In this document: piece by piece, positions 6,545 to 12,793 of the stretch
Position numbering within the stretch: position 1 is the stretch's first letter
Layout: each line of letters opens with the position of its first letter
Source: Spirochaetaceae bacterium
GTDB lineage: Bacteria > Spirochaetota > Spirochaetia > DSM-27196 > SKKC01
Length of the DNA: 12,905 bases
Direction of reading: 5' to 3'
NCBI GenBank assembly: GCA_003554375.1
Contig: PWGF01000372.1
Span: forward strand, 1 to 12,905
Made by a program: the position numbers and the translations under genes
The notes under the pieces: generated by a model
What the model was told of the DNA's origin: nothing
The model's database searches: none
Seen by the model: only the letters and a program-made list of their open reading frames with translations

Positions 6545-6611
6545 GCGTCTCTCGGACCTGGAGTTGCCGCGTGCTCCGTGATCGACCCTAATCTCCGCCC
6601 CCAGCCATGGC

Positions 6612-6640
6612 TTGTCGGTTTGGAGCGTAGCCGATAGGCT
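6612..6640 (+). promoter_or_regulatory. Putative promoter of the MutS-like gene, abutting its ATG
   Basis: TTGTCG (6612-6617), a 17-nt spacer and TAGGCT (6635-6640) are followed by 8 nt and ATG 6649. The geometry is identical to that upstream of the DUF456 and cytoplasmic GH13 genes. No Shine-Dalgarno lies before the ATG. A leaderless or 1-2 nt leader mRNA is predicted. Confidence 0.5.
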
Positions 6641-6648
6641 GGACCCCA

Positions 6649-8193
6649 ATGAGAGAGAGTACGCGAAGCGCTTCATGGGCTCGTGACGCGTTTGGTCACT
6701 TCCCGTCAGAGCACCACCAAGTTGACGACAAGACGTGGGCCGATCTCAACATGGATCCGGTCTTCAATTCCATCAACTACACTCGAACCACCGTTGGAGC
6801 GGCGGAGCTCTACCGGATGCTCCGGACTCCCGTCATGGATACGGGTTATCTCGCCGAGCGGCGGGAGTGTGTCGAGGATCTCCAGGAGGATCCGGGAGAA
6901 CGCTCTCGGATCCAGCGCGTTCTGAAAGGGGTAGGGGAACAGAAGGGGGGCAGTGTCCACCGCTCGCTCTGGGCACCGCGATGGAAGCGGGCGGATGCGC
7001 TTCCGTATACGCTTATGGGTACGATGCCGTTCATGCTCCTTGGACTTACCGTGTTCTACGGCGGCCCGTTCGGCTTGCTCCTCATTGTCTGTCTGATTGC
7101 GAACGCCATCATCCACTACAAGACGAAGCGCGAGGTGGAGGCCGACGCATCTTCGCTCTTCTATATTAACCGCCTTCTCAACGCAGCGCGGAAGCTTGTG
7201 AAGCTGCCGGTTCGGACGTTCGAGACGGAGTCGGAGCGATTGGAAGAGATCGGGAAACAGACTCGGCGACTCCGCAGGCGGACCGCTTTCTTCTTTCCCC
7301 GTACGGGCGGCTTCGGAGATCTGGCTGACGTCTTTGTGGAGTACCTGAGCGTTCTGTTGCTACTGGAGGTGCGGACCTATTTTCGCTCTGTTGGCGAGGT
7401 GATGCAGAAGATCTCGGAGCTCCGGGAGCTATGCGAACTGATCGGAACTATCGACGCGGTGTGCGCGGTGAGCGAGGCCTTCACGTACGTGGAGGAGCCT
7501 ACATGCCTTTCGGAGGTCCACAAGGATGCAGAGCGCATCCACATGGAAGGGGGCTATCCTGCGCTCATCGATGATCCGGTCGCGAACTCGGTCGAGCTCG
7601 GTGAGCCGGGGGTGATTCTGACCGGCACCAATATGTCCGGCAAATCGACGTTTCTCCGGACCCTCGGCGTCAACCAGATTGCTGCTGTTACCATCACCGC
7701 TGTGTGGGCGGAGCGGTTCGTGACCGGCCCATTTCCGGTCGCCTCTTCGATCGGAAAGTCTGACGATCTGTTGGCTGCTGAGAGCCTTTACTACGCTGAG
7801 GCCAAGCGCTTGAAGACGCTAGTTCGGGGCAAGAGCTCGGTACGTCGCCTGCTGTTATTCGACGAGGTGCTGATCGGCACCAACTCGGATGAGCGGGTAG
7901 CCATAACCATTGCGCTTCTGCGGTATCTCATCGGAAAACGTGTTATCTCGCTCTTGGCGACCCATGACCTGGAGATTCCCCACGCGGTCGAGAACGTCTA
8001 TAGGCAGTGCTTCTTTGGGGAGCAGGTCAGCGAAGGTACGATCACTTTCGACTATAAGCTCCGTGAGGGAGTAATCGCTGAGAAGAACGCAATCCGGCTC
8101 ATCGAAACGATGGGGTTTCCGGACGAGCTACTGGAAGAACTGAGCGGGCTTCGCCAAGGCCGGCTCCAGGACGCGGGAATTGAAGCAGGCTGA
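6649..8193 (+). CDS. Membrane-anchored MutS-like ATPase (MutS domain V protein)
   Basis: Protein of 514 aa. Residues 30-100 form a helical start with FNSINYTRTTVGAAELYRML, recalling the 'domain III' helices of MutS. Two hydrophobic segments follow (about 117-137 and 138-156, separated by a glycine-proline turn). A charged helical lever region runs from 160 to 290. A MutS-type ABC ATPase closes the protein: Walker A GTNMSGKST (326-334), Walker B LLLFDE (401-406) and the H-loop ATHD (437-440). The mismatch-recognition domain I, with its Phe-X-Glu, is absent. So is a MutS2 Smr nuclease domain. It is therefore probably not classical mismatch repair; similar short membrane-containing MutS paralogues of unknown role are known, especially in Bacteroidota. 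It has its own promoter and ends 35 bp from the convergent DnaJ-type gene; a small CGCC-GAA-GGCG hairpin (8201-8211) lies between. Confident of the ATPase family, unsure of function. Confidence 0.88.
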   Translation: MRESTRSASWARDAFGHFPSEHHQVDDKTWADLNMDPVFNSINYTRTTVGAAELYRMLRTPVMDTGYLAERRECVEDLQEDPGERSRIQRVLKGVGEQKGGSVHRSLWAPRWKRADALPYTLMGTMPFMLLGLTVFYGGPFGLLLIVCLIANAIIHYKTKREVEADASSLFYINRLLNAARKLVKLPVRTFETESERLEEIGKQTRRLRRRTAFFFPRTGGFGDLADVFVEYLSVLLLLEVRTYFRSVGEVMQKISELRELCELIGTIDAVCAVSEAFTYVEEPTCLSEVHKDAERIHMEGGYPALIDDPVANSVELGEPGVILTGTNMSGKSTFLRTLGVNQIAAVTITAVWAERFVTGPFPVASSIGKSDDLLAAESLYYAEAKRLKTLVRGKSSVRRLLLFDEVLIGTNSDERVAITIALLRYLIGKRVISLLATHDLEIPHAVENVYRQCFFGEQVSEGTITFDYKLREGVIAEKNAIRLIETMGFPDELLEELSGLRQGRLQDAGIEAG

Positions 8194-8228
8194 GAGCCAG
8201 CGCCGAAGGCGAGCGTCACCGCTGCGGC

Positions 8229-8948
8229 CTAGACGATGCGTACAACGATTTCCACCGGCGGGTGGGTGCCTCCTTCATCCCTCTCGAGGCGGTAGATCGT
8301 GCCGTCGTGAGCGCCTGCGGGTAAACGAACCCGGAGCGGTGGGGTGCTCTCGAGGGGCAGGTCGAATTCTACGCCGGCTTTCGCCTCGCGCGGAGAGAGT
8401 TGCGCCTCGAATCGCACTGGTTCAGAGTCGGAGGGATAGGGCCGGCGGCCATACGGCTCGCCTGCACGTTCCCGGGTCAGCGACTCCTCCATGTCGAACG
8501 GCGAGCCGAACGGGGAACCGAACGGCGAGCCAAAGAGCGGCGAGCCCTCGAATAGCCGGGACAACATGCTTTCGAAGCGCTGTGCGAACTGTGAATCGAA
8601 GAGGTCATCGGACAAGCCGAGATCGCCTGGTCCGAAGCCGGACGCGGAAGAGCGTGATCGCGCTGAGCGGGACGAAGGGGAGCCGGAGGAGAACCGGGGA
8701 GACCTGCGGCGTGCTCGTTGCTCGTCATAAGCTCGACGCGAGCGATCGTCCCGCAGAGTTTCGTAAGCTTCTTGAGCCCGGCGAAACGCCTCATCGTCCG
8801 CAGCTTGTTGCGCGTCAGGGTGGTGTTCCTTGGCTACGCGCCGATACGCCTGCTTGATCTCCTCGGTGTCTGCATTCGGATCAACACCCAGGATATCGTA
8901 GTAGTCCTTGTTTCCGCGGCTGTTGGATCCCTCGTCTTTCCGTGCCAT
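8229..8948 (-). CDS. Truncated DnaJ-type (J-domain) co-chaperone
   Basis: Protein of 239 aa. The J domain covers residues 14-76 (KDYYDILGV, helix II IKQAYRRVAKEHHPD with the HPD triad at 43-45, helix III AFRRAQEAYETL, RRAYD), so it should stimulate an Hsp70 (DnaK) ATPase. A serine/arginine-rich linker (77-105) and an amphipathic segment LFDSQFAQRFESMLSRLF (116-133) follow. Then comes a repeated GSPF block (135-151). The last 60 residues (RFEAQLSPREAKAG ... VRLPAGAHDGTIYRL) look like one DnaJ C-terminal beta domain. There is no CxxCxGxG zinc finger, and only one C-terminal domain instead of two, so this is a short type III/CbpA-like paralogue rather than the main DnaJ. GGAG lies 4 nt before ATG 8948. 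A promoter also lies close, so either SD-led or nearly leaderless translation is possible. Confidence 0.9.
   Translation of the reverse strand: MARKDEGSNSRGNKDYYDILGVDPNADTEEIKQAYRRVAKEHHPDAQQAADDEAFRRAQEAYETLRDDRSRRAYDEQRARRRSPRFSSGSPSSRSARSRSSASGFGPGDLGLSDDLFDSQFAQRFESMLSRLFEGSPLFGSPFGSPFGSPFDMEESLTRERAGEPYGRRPYPSDSEPVRFEAQLSPREAKAGVEFDLPLESTPPLRVRLPAGAHDGTIYRLERDEGGTHPPVEIVVRIV
8496..8546 (-). repeat. In-frame 12-bp tandem repeats encoding GSPF
   Basis: GAACGGCGAGCC (8496-8507), GAACGGGGAACC (8508-8519) and GAACGGCGAGCC (8520-8531), followed by a diverged 15-bp copy, encode repeated Gly-Ser-Pro-Phe on the minus strand inside the J-domain protein. The unit is a multiple of 3, so copy-number change would lengthen or shorten the linker without breaking the frame. 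Confidence 0.75.
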
Positions 8949-8958
8949 GTCACTCCAA

Positions 8959-8988
8959 ATTTACCGATTGCCTGTGCGGGGAGGTCAA
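8959..8988 (-). promoter_or_regulatory. Putative promoter of the DnaJ-type gene
   Basis: On the minus strand, TTGACC (8983-8988), an 18-nt spacer and GTAAAT (8959-8964) are followed by 10 nt and ATG 8948. The -35 matches 5/6 of consensus; the -10 is weak (3/6). The predicted start lies only about 3 nt before the ATG, which would exclude the GGAG (8953-8956) from most of the transcript. Confidence 0.4.
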
Positions 8989-9071
8989 GCCGCGAGAACC
9001 GGAATTCGCGTGAAAGAGTGTCTCTGGTGAGTGGCGGTTACGCCGGGCTTTCCGGAACGCTGCGAACGAGG

Positions 9072-9160
9072 GTTTTGCCCGTACGCCCGCGAAGGTTCAC
9101 GTTCCATCGTGGCACGAAGGCTCCGCAGAAACGTTTTGCCCGTACGCCCGCGAAGGTTCA
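9072..9160. repeat. Perfect 28-bp direct repeat, two copies 33 bp apart
   Basis: The 28-bp sequence at 9072-9099 (starting GTTTTGCCCGTACGCC, ending GAAGGTTCA) recurs exactly at 9133-9160, with a 33-bp unique stretch between. The 61-bp period equals that of many type I CRISPR arrays, and the GTTTT start is CRISPR-like. However, there are only two copies, no good internal dyad and no cas genes in the window, and no further copy occurs one period to either side. The spacer holds a small palindrome, TCGTGGCACGA (9107-9117). The copies lie in the otherwise empty 315-bp gap (8949-9263) between the marR-like and dnaJ-like genes, which are on the same strand. Confidence 0.7.
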
Positions 9161-9263
9161 ACAAAGACTCGCCGATGCTGTCTGGGCATGGGCGGTCGCT
9201 ATCGATGCACGTATGTCGCCGCAACCTATCTTCTCTGAGTCGGGTTACCAGCCCCCAACTAGA

Positions 9264-9746
9264 TTACGACTCCGCGATCAGACGAAGGGTCTTGACGGTT
9301 TCCTGCCACCGGCGACGCCCAATCCGCTTGAGAATGCGCTGCTGCGCGCGTTTCCAGCGAGCGATATTATCACGTACCGCTCTCCCACCTTCATCGGTGA
9401 GCTCGTAGTCTTTTCTTCGCTTGTCCGTTGTGGGCGCCGGCCTCACCAACCGGCGGTCTTCTAGGACATCCATATTCCGGGAGACGGTGCTCAGCTCCGA
9501 ACCGAGACGGTCTGCAAGCTCGGAGGTGGAAAGCGGATGCTTGATGCCGAGGTTAACCAGGATAGCGAACTGAGCATTTGTGACCTCAGCATCCCGGAAC
9601 TCTTCTCCGAACTCCCGAGCTACAACTTTGAAAGCCTTGCTGAGATTGTAGGCGGGGCAGAGTCCCGGTATCTGCTCGAGATGCTCCAAGGATCCGGAGC
9701 GGGGCATTTCGTCGAAGGAGCGGCCTGGCCGCCGTCCGCGCAGCAT
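9264..9746 (-). CDS. MarR-family transcriptional regulator
   Basis: DNA-binding protein of 160 aa, predicted to dimerise and act as a ligand- or oxidant-sensitive repressor. A helical N-terminus (23-50) leads into the winged helix-turn-helix. This has VTNAQFAILVNLGIKHPLST (55-74), ELADRLGSELSTVSRNMDVL (76-95, including the recognition helix), and a wing with the family signature around DKRRKDYELTDEG (108-120). A C-terminal dimerisation helix follows. ATG 9746 is taken as the start because a promoter ends 6 nt upstream; ATG 9707 is an alternative that would remove 13 residues of non-conserved sequence. GAGG lies only 2 nt from the ATG, too close for a normal Shine-Dalgarno. Its target is unknown. 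It starts immediately after the decayed acyltransferase gene on the same strand, so the lost gene may once have shared its operon. Confidence 0.9.
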   Translation of the reverse strand: MLRGRRPGRSFDEMPRSGSLEHLEQIPGLCPAYNLSKAFKVVAREFGEEFRDAEVTNAQFAILVNLGIKHPLSTSELADRLGSELSTVSRNMDVLEDRRLVRPAPTTDKRRKDYELTDEGGRAVRDNIARWKRAQQRILKRIGRRRWQETVKTLRLIAES

Positions 9747-9750
9747 ATCC

Positions 9751-10169
9751 TCAGGTTACTGTACTCTGCAAGTTTCGGTCAACGGGCTGAGGACGACTGC
9801 CGTTGATCTGTGTGGGCAACTGTTCTACCTGGTGCCGAAGACGTTCGGCCTGCCGAGCGTCGTGACGGAGGGTGTCGCCCGGCGACGGCAGATGGGGAGT
9901 TCCAATCGTTACCGTTATTTGGGTCCCCGCGGCGGCGAAGAGCTCTCGAACCAGGAGCATCATCTCCAGGTTCAGACTCAAACCGATTGCTCGGCGGATC
10001 CGGTACACACTGTGAAACAGCGCAGAGTTTCTCCGGACACGTGCATCGGCACGATCACCCGCCCGTGCCGGCGGGATTGTGTGTAGAACGTCTTGGCCCA
10101 CGCGAACTCTCGAAGTCTCCCCCCTCTGATCCGTGCCGTTGTTCCCGCGAGGAATAGAAGCACCGGCCT
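9751..10169 (-). pseudogene. Lysophospholipid acyltransferase (PlsC/'hemolysin'-type) remnant, frameshifted
   Basis: Two overlapping minus-strand frames join into one recognisable C-terminal half. The first (about 10169 down to 10034) reads RPVLLFLAGTTARIRGGRLR, then EFAWAKTFYTQSRRHG and VIVPMHVSG. The second (about 10036 down to 9751) reads RNSALFHSVYRIRRAIGLSL, then NLEMMLLVRELFAAAG and TQITVTIGTP. In intact lysophospholipid acyltransferases of the COG3176 'putative hemolysin' kind, '...VPV-hxxG-RNSxLFY...NLEMxLLxxELF...GxPI' is continuous. Restoring one lost base at about 10035 would rejoin the frames (VSG to RNS). The N-terminal half, with the NHxxxxD catalytic motif, could not be found in 10170-10456, so the gene is both truncated and shifted. 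It would have acylated lysophospholipid in phospholipid or ornithine-lipid synthesis. A sequencing error could explain the shift but not the missing half. Confidence 0.6.
9753..9782 (-). promoter_or_regulatory. Putative promoter of the MarR gene, abutting its ATG
   Basis: On the minus strand, TTGACC (9777-9782), an 18-nt spacer and TAACCT (9753-9758) are followed by exactly 6 nt and ATG 9746, so position +1 would be the A of the ATG. This is the classical leaderless spacing known from Deinococcus and Actinobacteria. The site lies inside the last codons of the upstream pseudogene frame. Confidence 0.45.
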
Positions 10170-10242
10170 AGTTCCAGTGACGGGGCTCGAGGAAGAGGAG
10201 CACGATGACGGCTGGGAGTCGCCCCGATTGTTTGGATACCGG

Positions 10243-10271
10243 TTGTCCAGCACGGTCACGAGAATTATTGT
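10243..10271 (+). promoter_or_regulatory. Putative promoter upstream of the TVP38-like gene
   Basis: TTGTCC (10243-10248), a 17-nt spacer and TATTGT (10266-10271) match consensus at 4/6 and 4/6. The start would be near 10278, giving a leader of about 180 nt before ATG 10457. An in-frame GTG lies at 10280, 8 nt after the -10 box. The rest of 10170-10456 holds no gene I can support. Confidence 0.45.
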
Positions 10272-10456
10272 AGTTGCAGGTGTTGTGGCGTGCAAGCCGT
10301 GCCGGCGGCCGGGTTCCTCGCCGGCAGGGCAGAAAAGGTTGTGTCGCCGGAAGCTGCCGTTGCGGAGCACCCGTATGGGACGGCGTGAGGGCGGCAACCA
10401 ACTCACCGTTCCGGCGGACGTGCTCGCCCGTGAGCTCGGAGGAGGCGGAGAAAACG

Positions 10457-11338
10457 ATGGACCGGACGGAAACTGACGAACAAGAGGTGAACCGTGCCGG
10501 AGAGGGCCGGCGGGACGGCGAGGGAAGCCGGCCGGATGCCGTTTCCGGTGCCGGGGAGCAGACAGGCCCGAAGACTGCGCTCCGCTCGGAAAAGACCGGC
10601 GTCCCATGGCTTCGTATTCTGCCGGCGGCTCTGATCCTTGGGACAGCCCTCGTGGTCGGCTGGTTCGCGGATGTCCCGGCCCAAGTCAGAACGGCTCTGG
10701 ATTGGATAGATGGCCTTGGGTGGTGGGCCCCGGCGGCGTTCGTGCTGATCTACATACTCATCGCGGTTCTCCTCATCCCGGGCTCTATTCTGACCATCGG
10801 AGCGGGGGCAGTGTTCGGCGTCATCCGCGGTACGATCTACACGTCGATTGGGTCGACGCTGGGCGCTACCGCGGCGTTCCTGCTGGGGCGGTTTCTGCTG
10901 CGCGGCTGGGTAACCCGGATTCTGGACCAGCGGCCCCGTCTGAAGGCCGTCGATGAAGCGGTTGGACGTGAGGGGGCGAGGATTATCTTTCTTCTGCGCC
11001 TGTCCCCCTTGGTCCCGTATAGCGTCTCCAACTACGTGTACGGGCTTACCAACATACGAACGCTCCCGTATATGCTTGCTTCTTGGATCGGTATGATCCC
11101 TGGTACCCTCCTGTACGCCTATATCGGGTCATTGGTGCAGCGCGTCGCCGACTTAGGGCAAGCGGAACAGACTGCCACCACAGGAGAATGGGCGCTCTAC
11201 GCGCTGGGACTCATTGCCACCGCTATCGTGACGGTCCGGATCACCCGGATCGCTACTCGTGCGGTGCGGGGGAAGCTGGACATCGGCGAAGAGGACGAGA
11301 GCTCGACCACACGCGATGCCGAACAACCGGGCGGCTAA
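10457..11338 (+). CDS. TVP38/TMEM64 (DedA superfamily, SNARE-associated) membrane protein
   Basis: Integral membrane protein of 293 aa. The first 48 residues are charged, disordered and cytoplasmic. Membrane segments follow at about 51-70 and 91-108. The conserved core runs from 105 to 225: LLIPGSILTIGAGAVFG (105-121), a GSTLGATAAFLLGRF helix (132-146), RLSPLVPYSVSNYVYGLTNI (181-200) and IPGTLLYAYIG (214-224). A last helix (244-263) and a polar tail complete it. DedA-superfamily proteins are linked to lipid scrambling or flipping and envelope homeostasis; the exact substrate here is not known. GGCGGAG lies 6 nt before ATG 10457, which supports this start. The frame is open further up to GTG 10280, but that stretch is rich in Arg, Cys and Gly and looks non-coding. 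Its stop codon overlaps that of mltG on the other strand. Confidence 0.9.
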   Translation: MDRTETDEQEVNRAGEGRRDGEGSRPDAVSGAGEQTGPKTALRSEKTGVPWLRILPAALILGTALVVGWFADVPAQVRTALDWIDGLGWWAPAAFVLIYILIAVLLIPGSILTIGAGAVFGVIRGTIYTSIGSTLGATAAFLLGRFLLRGWVTRILDQRPRLKAVDEAVGREGARIIFLLRLSPLVPYSVSNYVYGLTNIRTLPYMLASWIGMIPGTLLYAYIGSLVQRVADLGQAEQTATTGEWALYALGLIATAIVTVRITRIATRAVRGKLDIGEEDESSTTRDAEQPGG

Positions 11339-12573
11339 TCGAGGTACCGCGCTTTGTTCCGGAGATGCTCCGCAAAATCGTATGAGAACACGGTCACGCG
11401 ATCCGGGCGATGAAGGAAGAAGTAGTAGTCGTGCTCCGCCGGATTGGCTGCTGCCTCGATCGCCGCCATCCCCGGGTTCCCGATGGGGCCCGGAGGAAGC
11501 CCGAAGTTCCGATAGGTATTGTACGGGTCTTCCACCCGGGTGTCGGCGAATGTGGGTTGGAGCTTGCTTGTGCCCAGCACGTAATTCACCGTTGCGTCGG
11601 ACTCCAGGCGAATGCCGGCGTCGAGACGATTCTGGAAGACCCCGGCAATCTCGGGCATGTCTTCCACCGGGGCCTCCAGCTCCACAATCGACGCCAACGT
11701 GAGGGTCTCATGGAGGGCTTCGCCATCGGTAATCAGCTCGTTCAGCCCGGCGCTCACGAGCCGGTTCTGTAGCGTTCCGAGCATGGTGCGAACCACTTGC
11801 TCGGGGTCCGTGCCCGGTTCGAATGTATATGACTCGGGGAACAGATACCCCTCGAGCTCCGCTCCGTCGGCGAGGTGCGCCACCACATCGATGTCCTGGT
11901 AGGCTTCGCTCATGACGGCCGCATCGAGGAACGCGTCTTTCGACACGATTTCGCGTGCCTCCAGGCGCTCGGCGATTCGCTCCTGCCGCCAACCTTCCGG
12001 AATAGTAACGCGGATTGGGTCTACGGTTCGGCCGGCAACCAGGTCAGCAAAGACCTGGAGCGGCGTGTGATCGGGAGTGAAGTCGTAAATGCCGGCTACA
12101 ACCGACGCGTCACGGTGAAAGATACGGGCGTACACGAGAAGTGCATCGGCGCTCGGGATGATCTCCGCAGTTTCCAGGTCGGCCAGCACGCCTCGAACGC
12201 TCCGGCCCCGAAGGACCACCACGCGGTGGCTCTCCGCCGCCATCGCATCACGGACGTCCGGGGCGAGCTCTGCCTCTTGTGCGCCTTCTGCGTCTTCCGG
12301 GGGTCCCGAACCCGTCCCGTCCTCGCGCCCGCCGTCGTCATCCGCGGAATCCGGGGACGGGGTTTCATCGTCAGCCAAGCCTTCAGCGCCGGCATCCGGT
12401 GTCTTAGTCTCCGGTTGAAGTGGGGTAGCCGCTGCATCTTCGCCGATGGACTGCAACAACAGCGAATGGACGAAGTAGCCGGCACCCGCGCCCCCGGCGA
12501 GCACGAGCACCACCACGGTGACGAGGATGAAGTACTTAAGCCGAGCATGTCCGGCGCTCTGGTTCTTGCTCAT
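11335..12573 (-). CDS. mltG: Endolytic murein transglycosylase MltG (YceG-like)
   Basis: Inner-membrane lytic transglycosylase of 412 aa that cleaves nascent peptidoglycan strands and so sets glycan length. A single transmembrane anchor spans 13-35. An unusually long, acidic and proline-rich linker (about 43-105) precedes the periplasmic part. A LysM-like subdomain covers about 115-185 (HRVVVLRGRSVRGVLADLE, VAGIYDF). The catalytic YceG domain follows, with IPEGWRQERIAERL (191-204), LEGYLFPESYTFEPGT (240-255), the catalytic Glu298 in LASIVELEA (Glu218 in the E. coli enzyme) and the closing YNTY..GLPPGPIGNPG signature (351-368). All key residues are present. ATG 12573 is followed at once by the anchor. 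No Shine-Dalgarno is visible, and a TAGAAT -10-like box lies 12 nt upstream. The usual partners yqgF/ruvX or tmk are not within the window. Confidence 0.95.
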   Translation of the reverse strand: MSKNQSAGHARLKYFILVTVVVLVLAGGAGAGYFVHSLLLQSIGEDAAATPLQPETKTPDAGAEGLADDETPSPDSADDDGGREDGTGSGPPEDAEGAQEAELAPDVRDAMAAESHRVVVLRGRSVRGVLADLETAEIIPSADALLVYARIFHRDASVVAGIYDFTPDHTPLQVFADLVAGRTVDPIRVTIPEGWRQERIAERLEAREIVSKDAFLDAAVMSEAYQDIDVVAHLADGAELEGYLFPESYTFEPGTDPEQVVRTMLGTLQNRLVSAGLNELITDGEALHETLTLASIVELEAPVEDMPEIAGVFQNRLDAGIRLESDATVNYVLGTSKLQPTFADTRVEDPYNTYRNFGLPPGPIGNPGMAAIEAAANPAEHDYYFFLHRPDRVTVFSYDFAEHLRNKARYLD

Positions 12574-12585
12574 AGACCGTCTGCC

Positions 12586-12591
12586 ATTCTA
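12586..12591 (-). promoter_or_regulatory. Possible -10 box of mltG
   Basis: TAGAAT on the minus strand (5/6 match to consensus) lies 12 nt before ATG 12573, giving a leader of about 5 nt. No good -35 box could be placed 16-19 nt upstream; TTCAAT lies at 20 nt. The overlapping AT-rich TATACC just upstream is an alternative. Confidence 0.3.
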
Positions 12592-12660
12592 GGGTATATT
12601 CGACATGTAGCATTGAACGGTACTGGAATTCAACTACGCTTGGCCTGCTCGCCGGTCCCC

Positions 12661-12688
12661 TCCGGTTTACAGTGTCCGGTTTACACTG
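12661..12688. repeat. Two tandem 14-bp copies of TCCGGTTTACA[G/C]TG
   Basis: TCCGGTTTACAGTG (12661-12674) is followed directly by TCCGGTTTACACTG (12675-12688), differing at one base. That base change creates a small inverted repeat, CAGTGT (12670-12675) with ACACTG (12683-12688). Each copy contains CCGGTTTA, the half-site of the operator-like palindrome at 4374-4387. They lie in the 332-bp stretch between the mltG start and the window edge. Confidence 0.5.
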
Positions 12689-12793
12689 CAACGGCGATGC
12701 GGTAAGTTGTAGTAACAAGTTTTTAGGGTGCGAGCTTCTCGGATGGGGGCGCCTTCGGAAGGGGCCGGCGCAGCGCGGGGCGTCGGGATCTCT

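Noticed and set aside
9072..9160. Genuine CRISPR array
   Set aside because: Only two copies, no terminal degenerate copy, no leader and no cas genes; reported as a direct repeat with the possibility left open.
8985..9224. Minus-strand 79-codon frame across the 28-bp repeats
   Set aside because: No recognisable protein, no ribosome binding site, and the 61-bp period is not a multiple of 3, so the two repeat copies read in different frames.
10274..10456. N-terminal extension of the TVP38-like protein from TTG 10274 or GTG 10280
   Set aside because: GTG 10280 is 8 nt after a plausible -10 box and is in frame, but the peptide is Cys/Arg/Gly-rich and non-conserved in look, while ATG 10457 has a Shine-Dalgarno. 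Kept only as an alternative.
10093..10476. Plus-strand 127-codon frame over the acyltransferase remnant
   Set aside because: Antisense to the remnant and overlapping the TVP38-like start; composition is that of GC-rich non-coding sequence.
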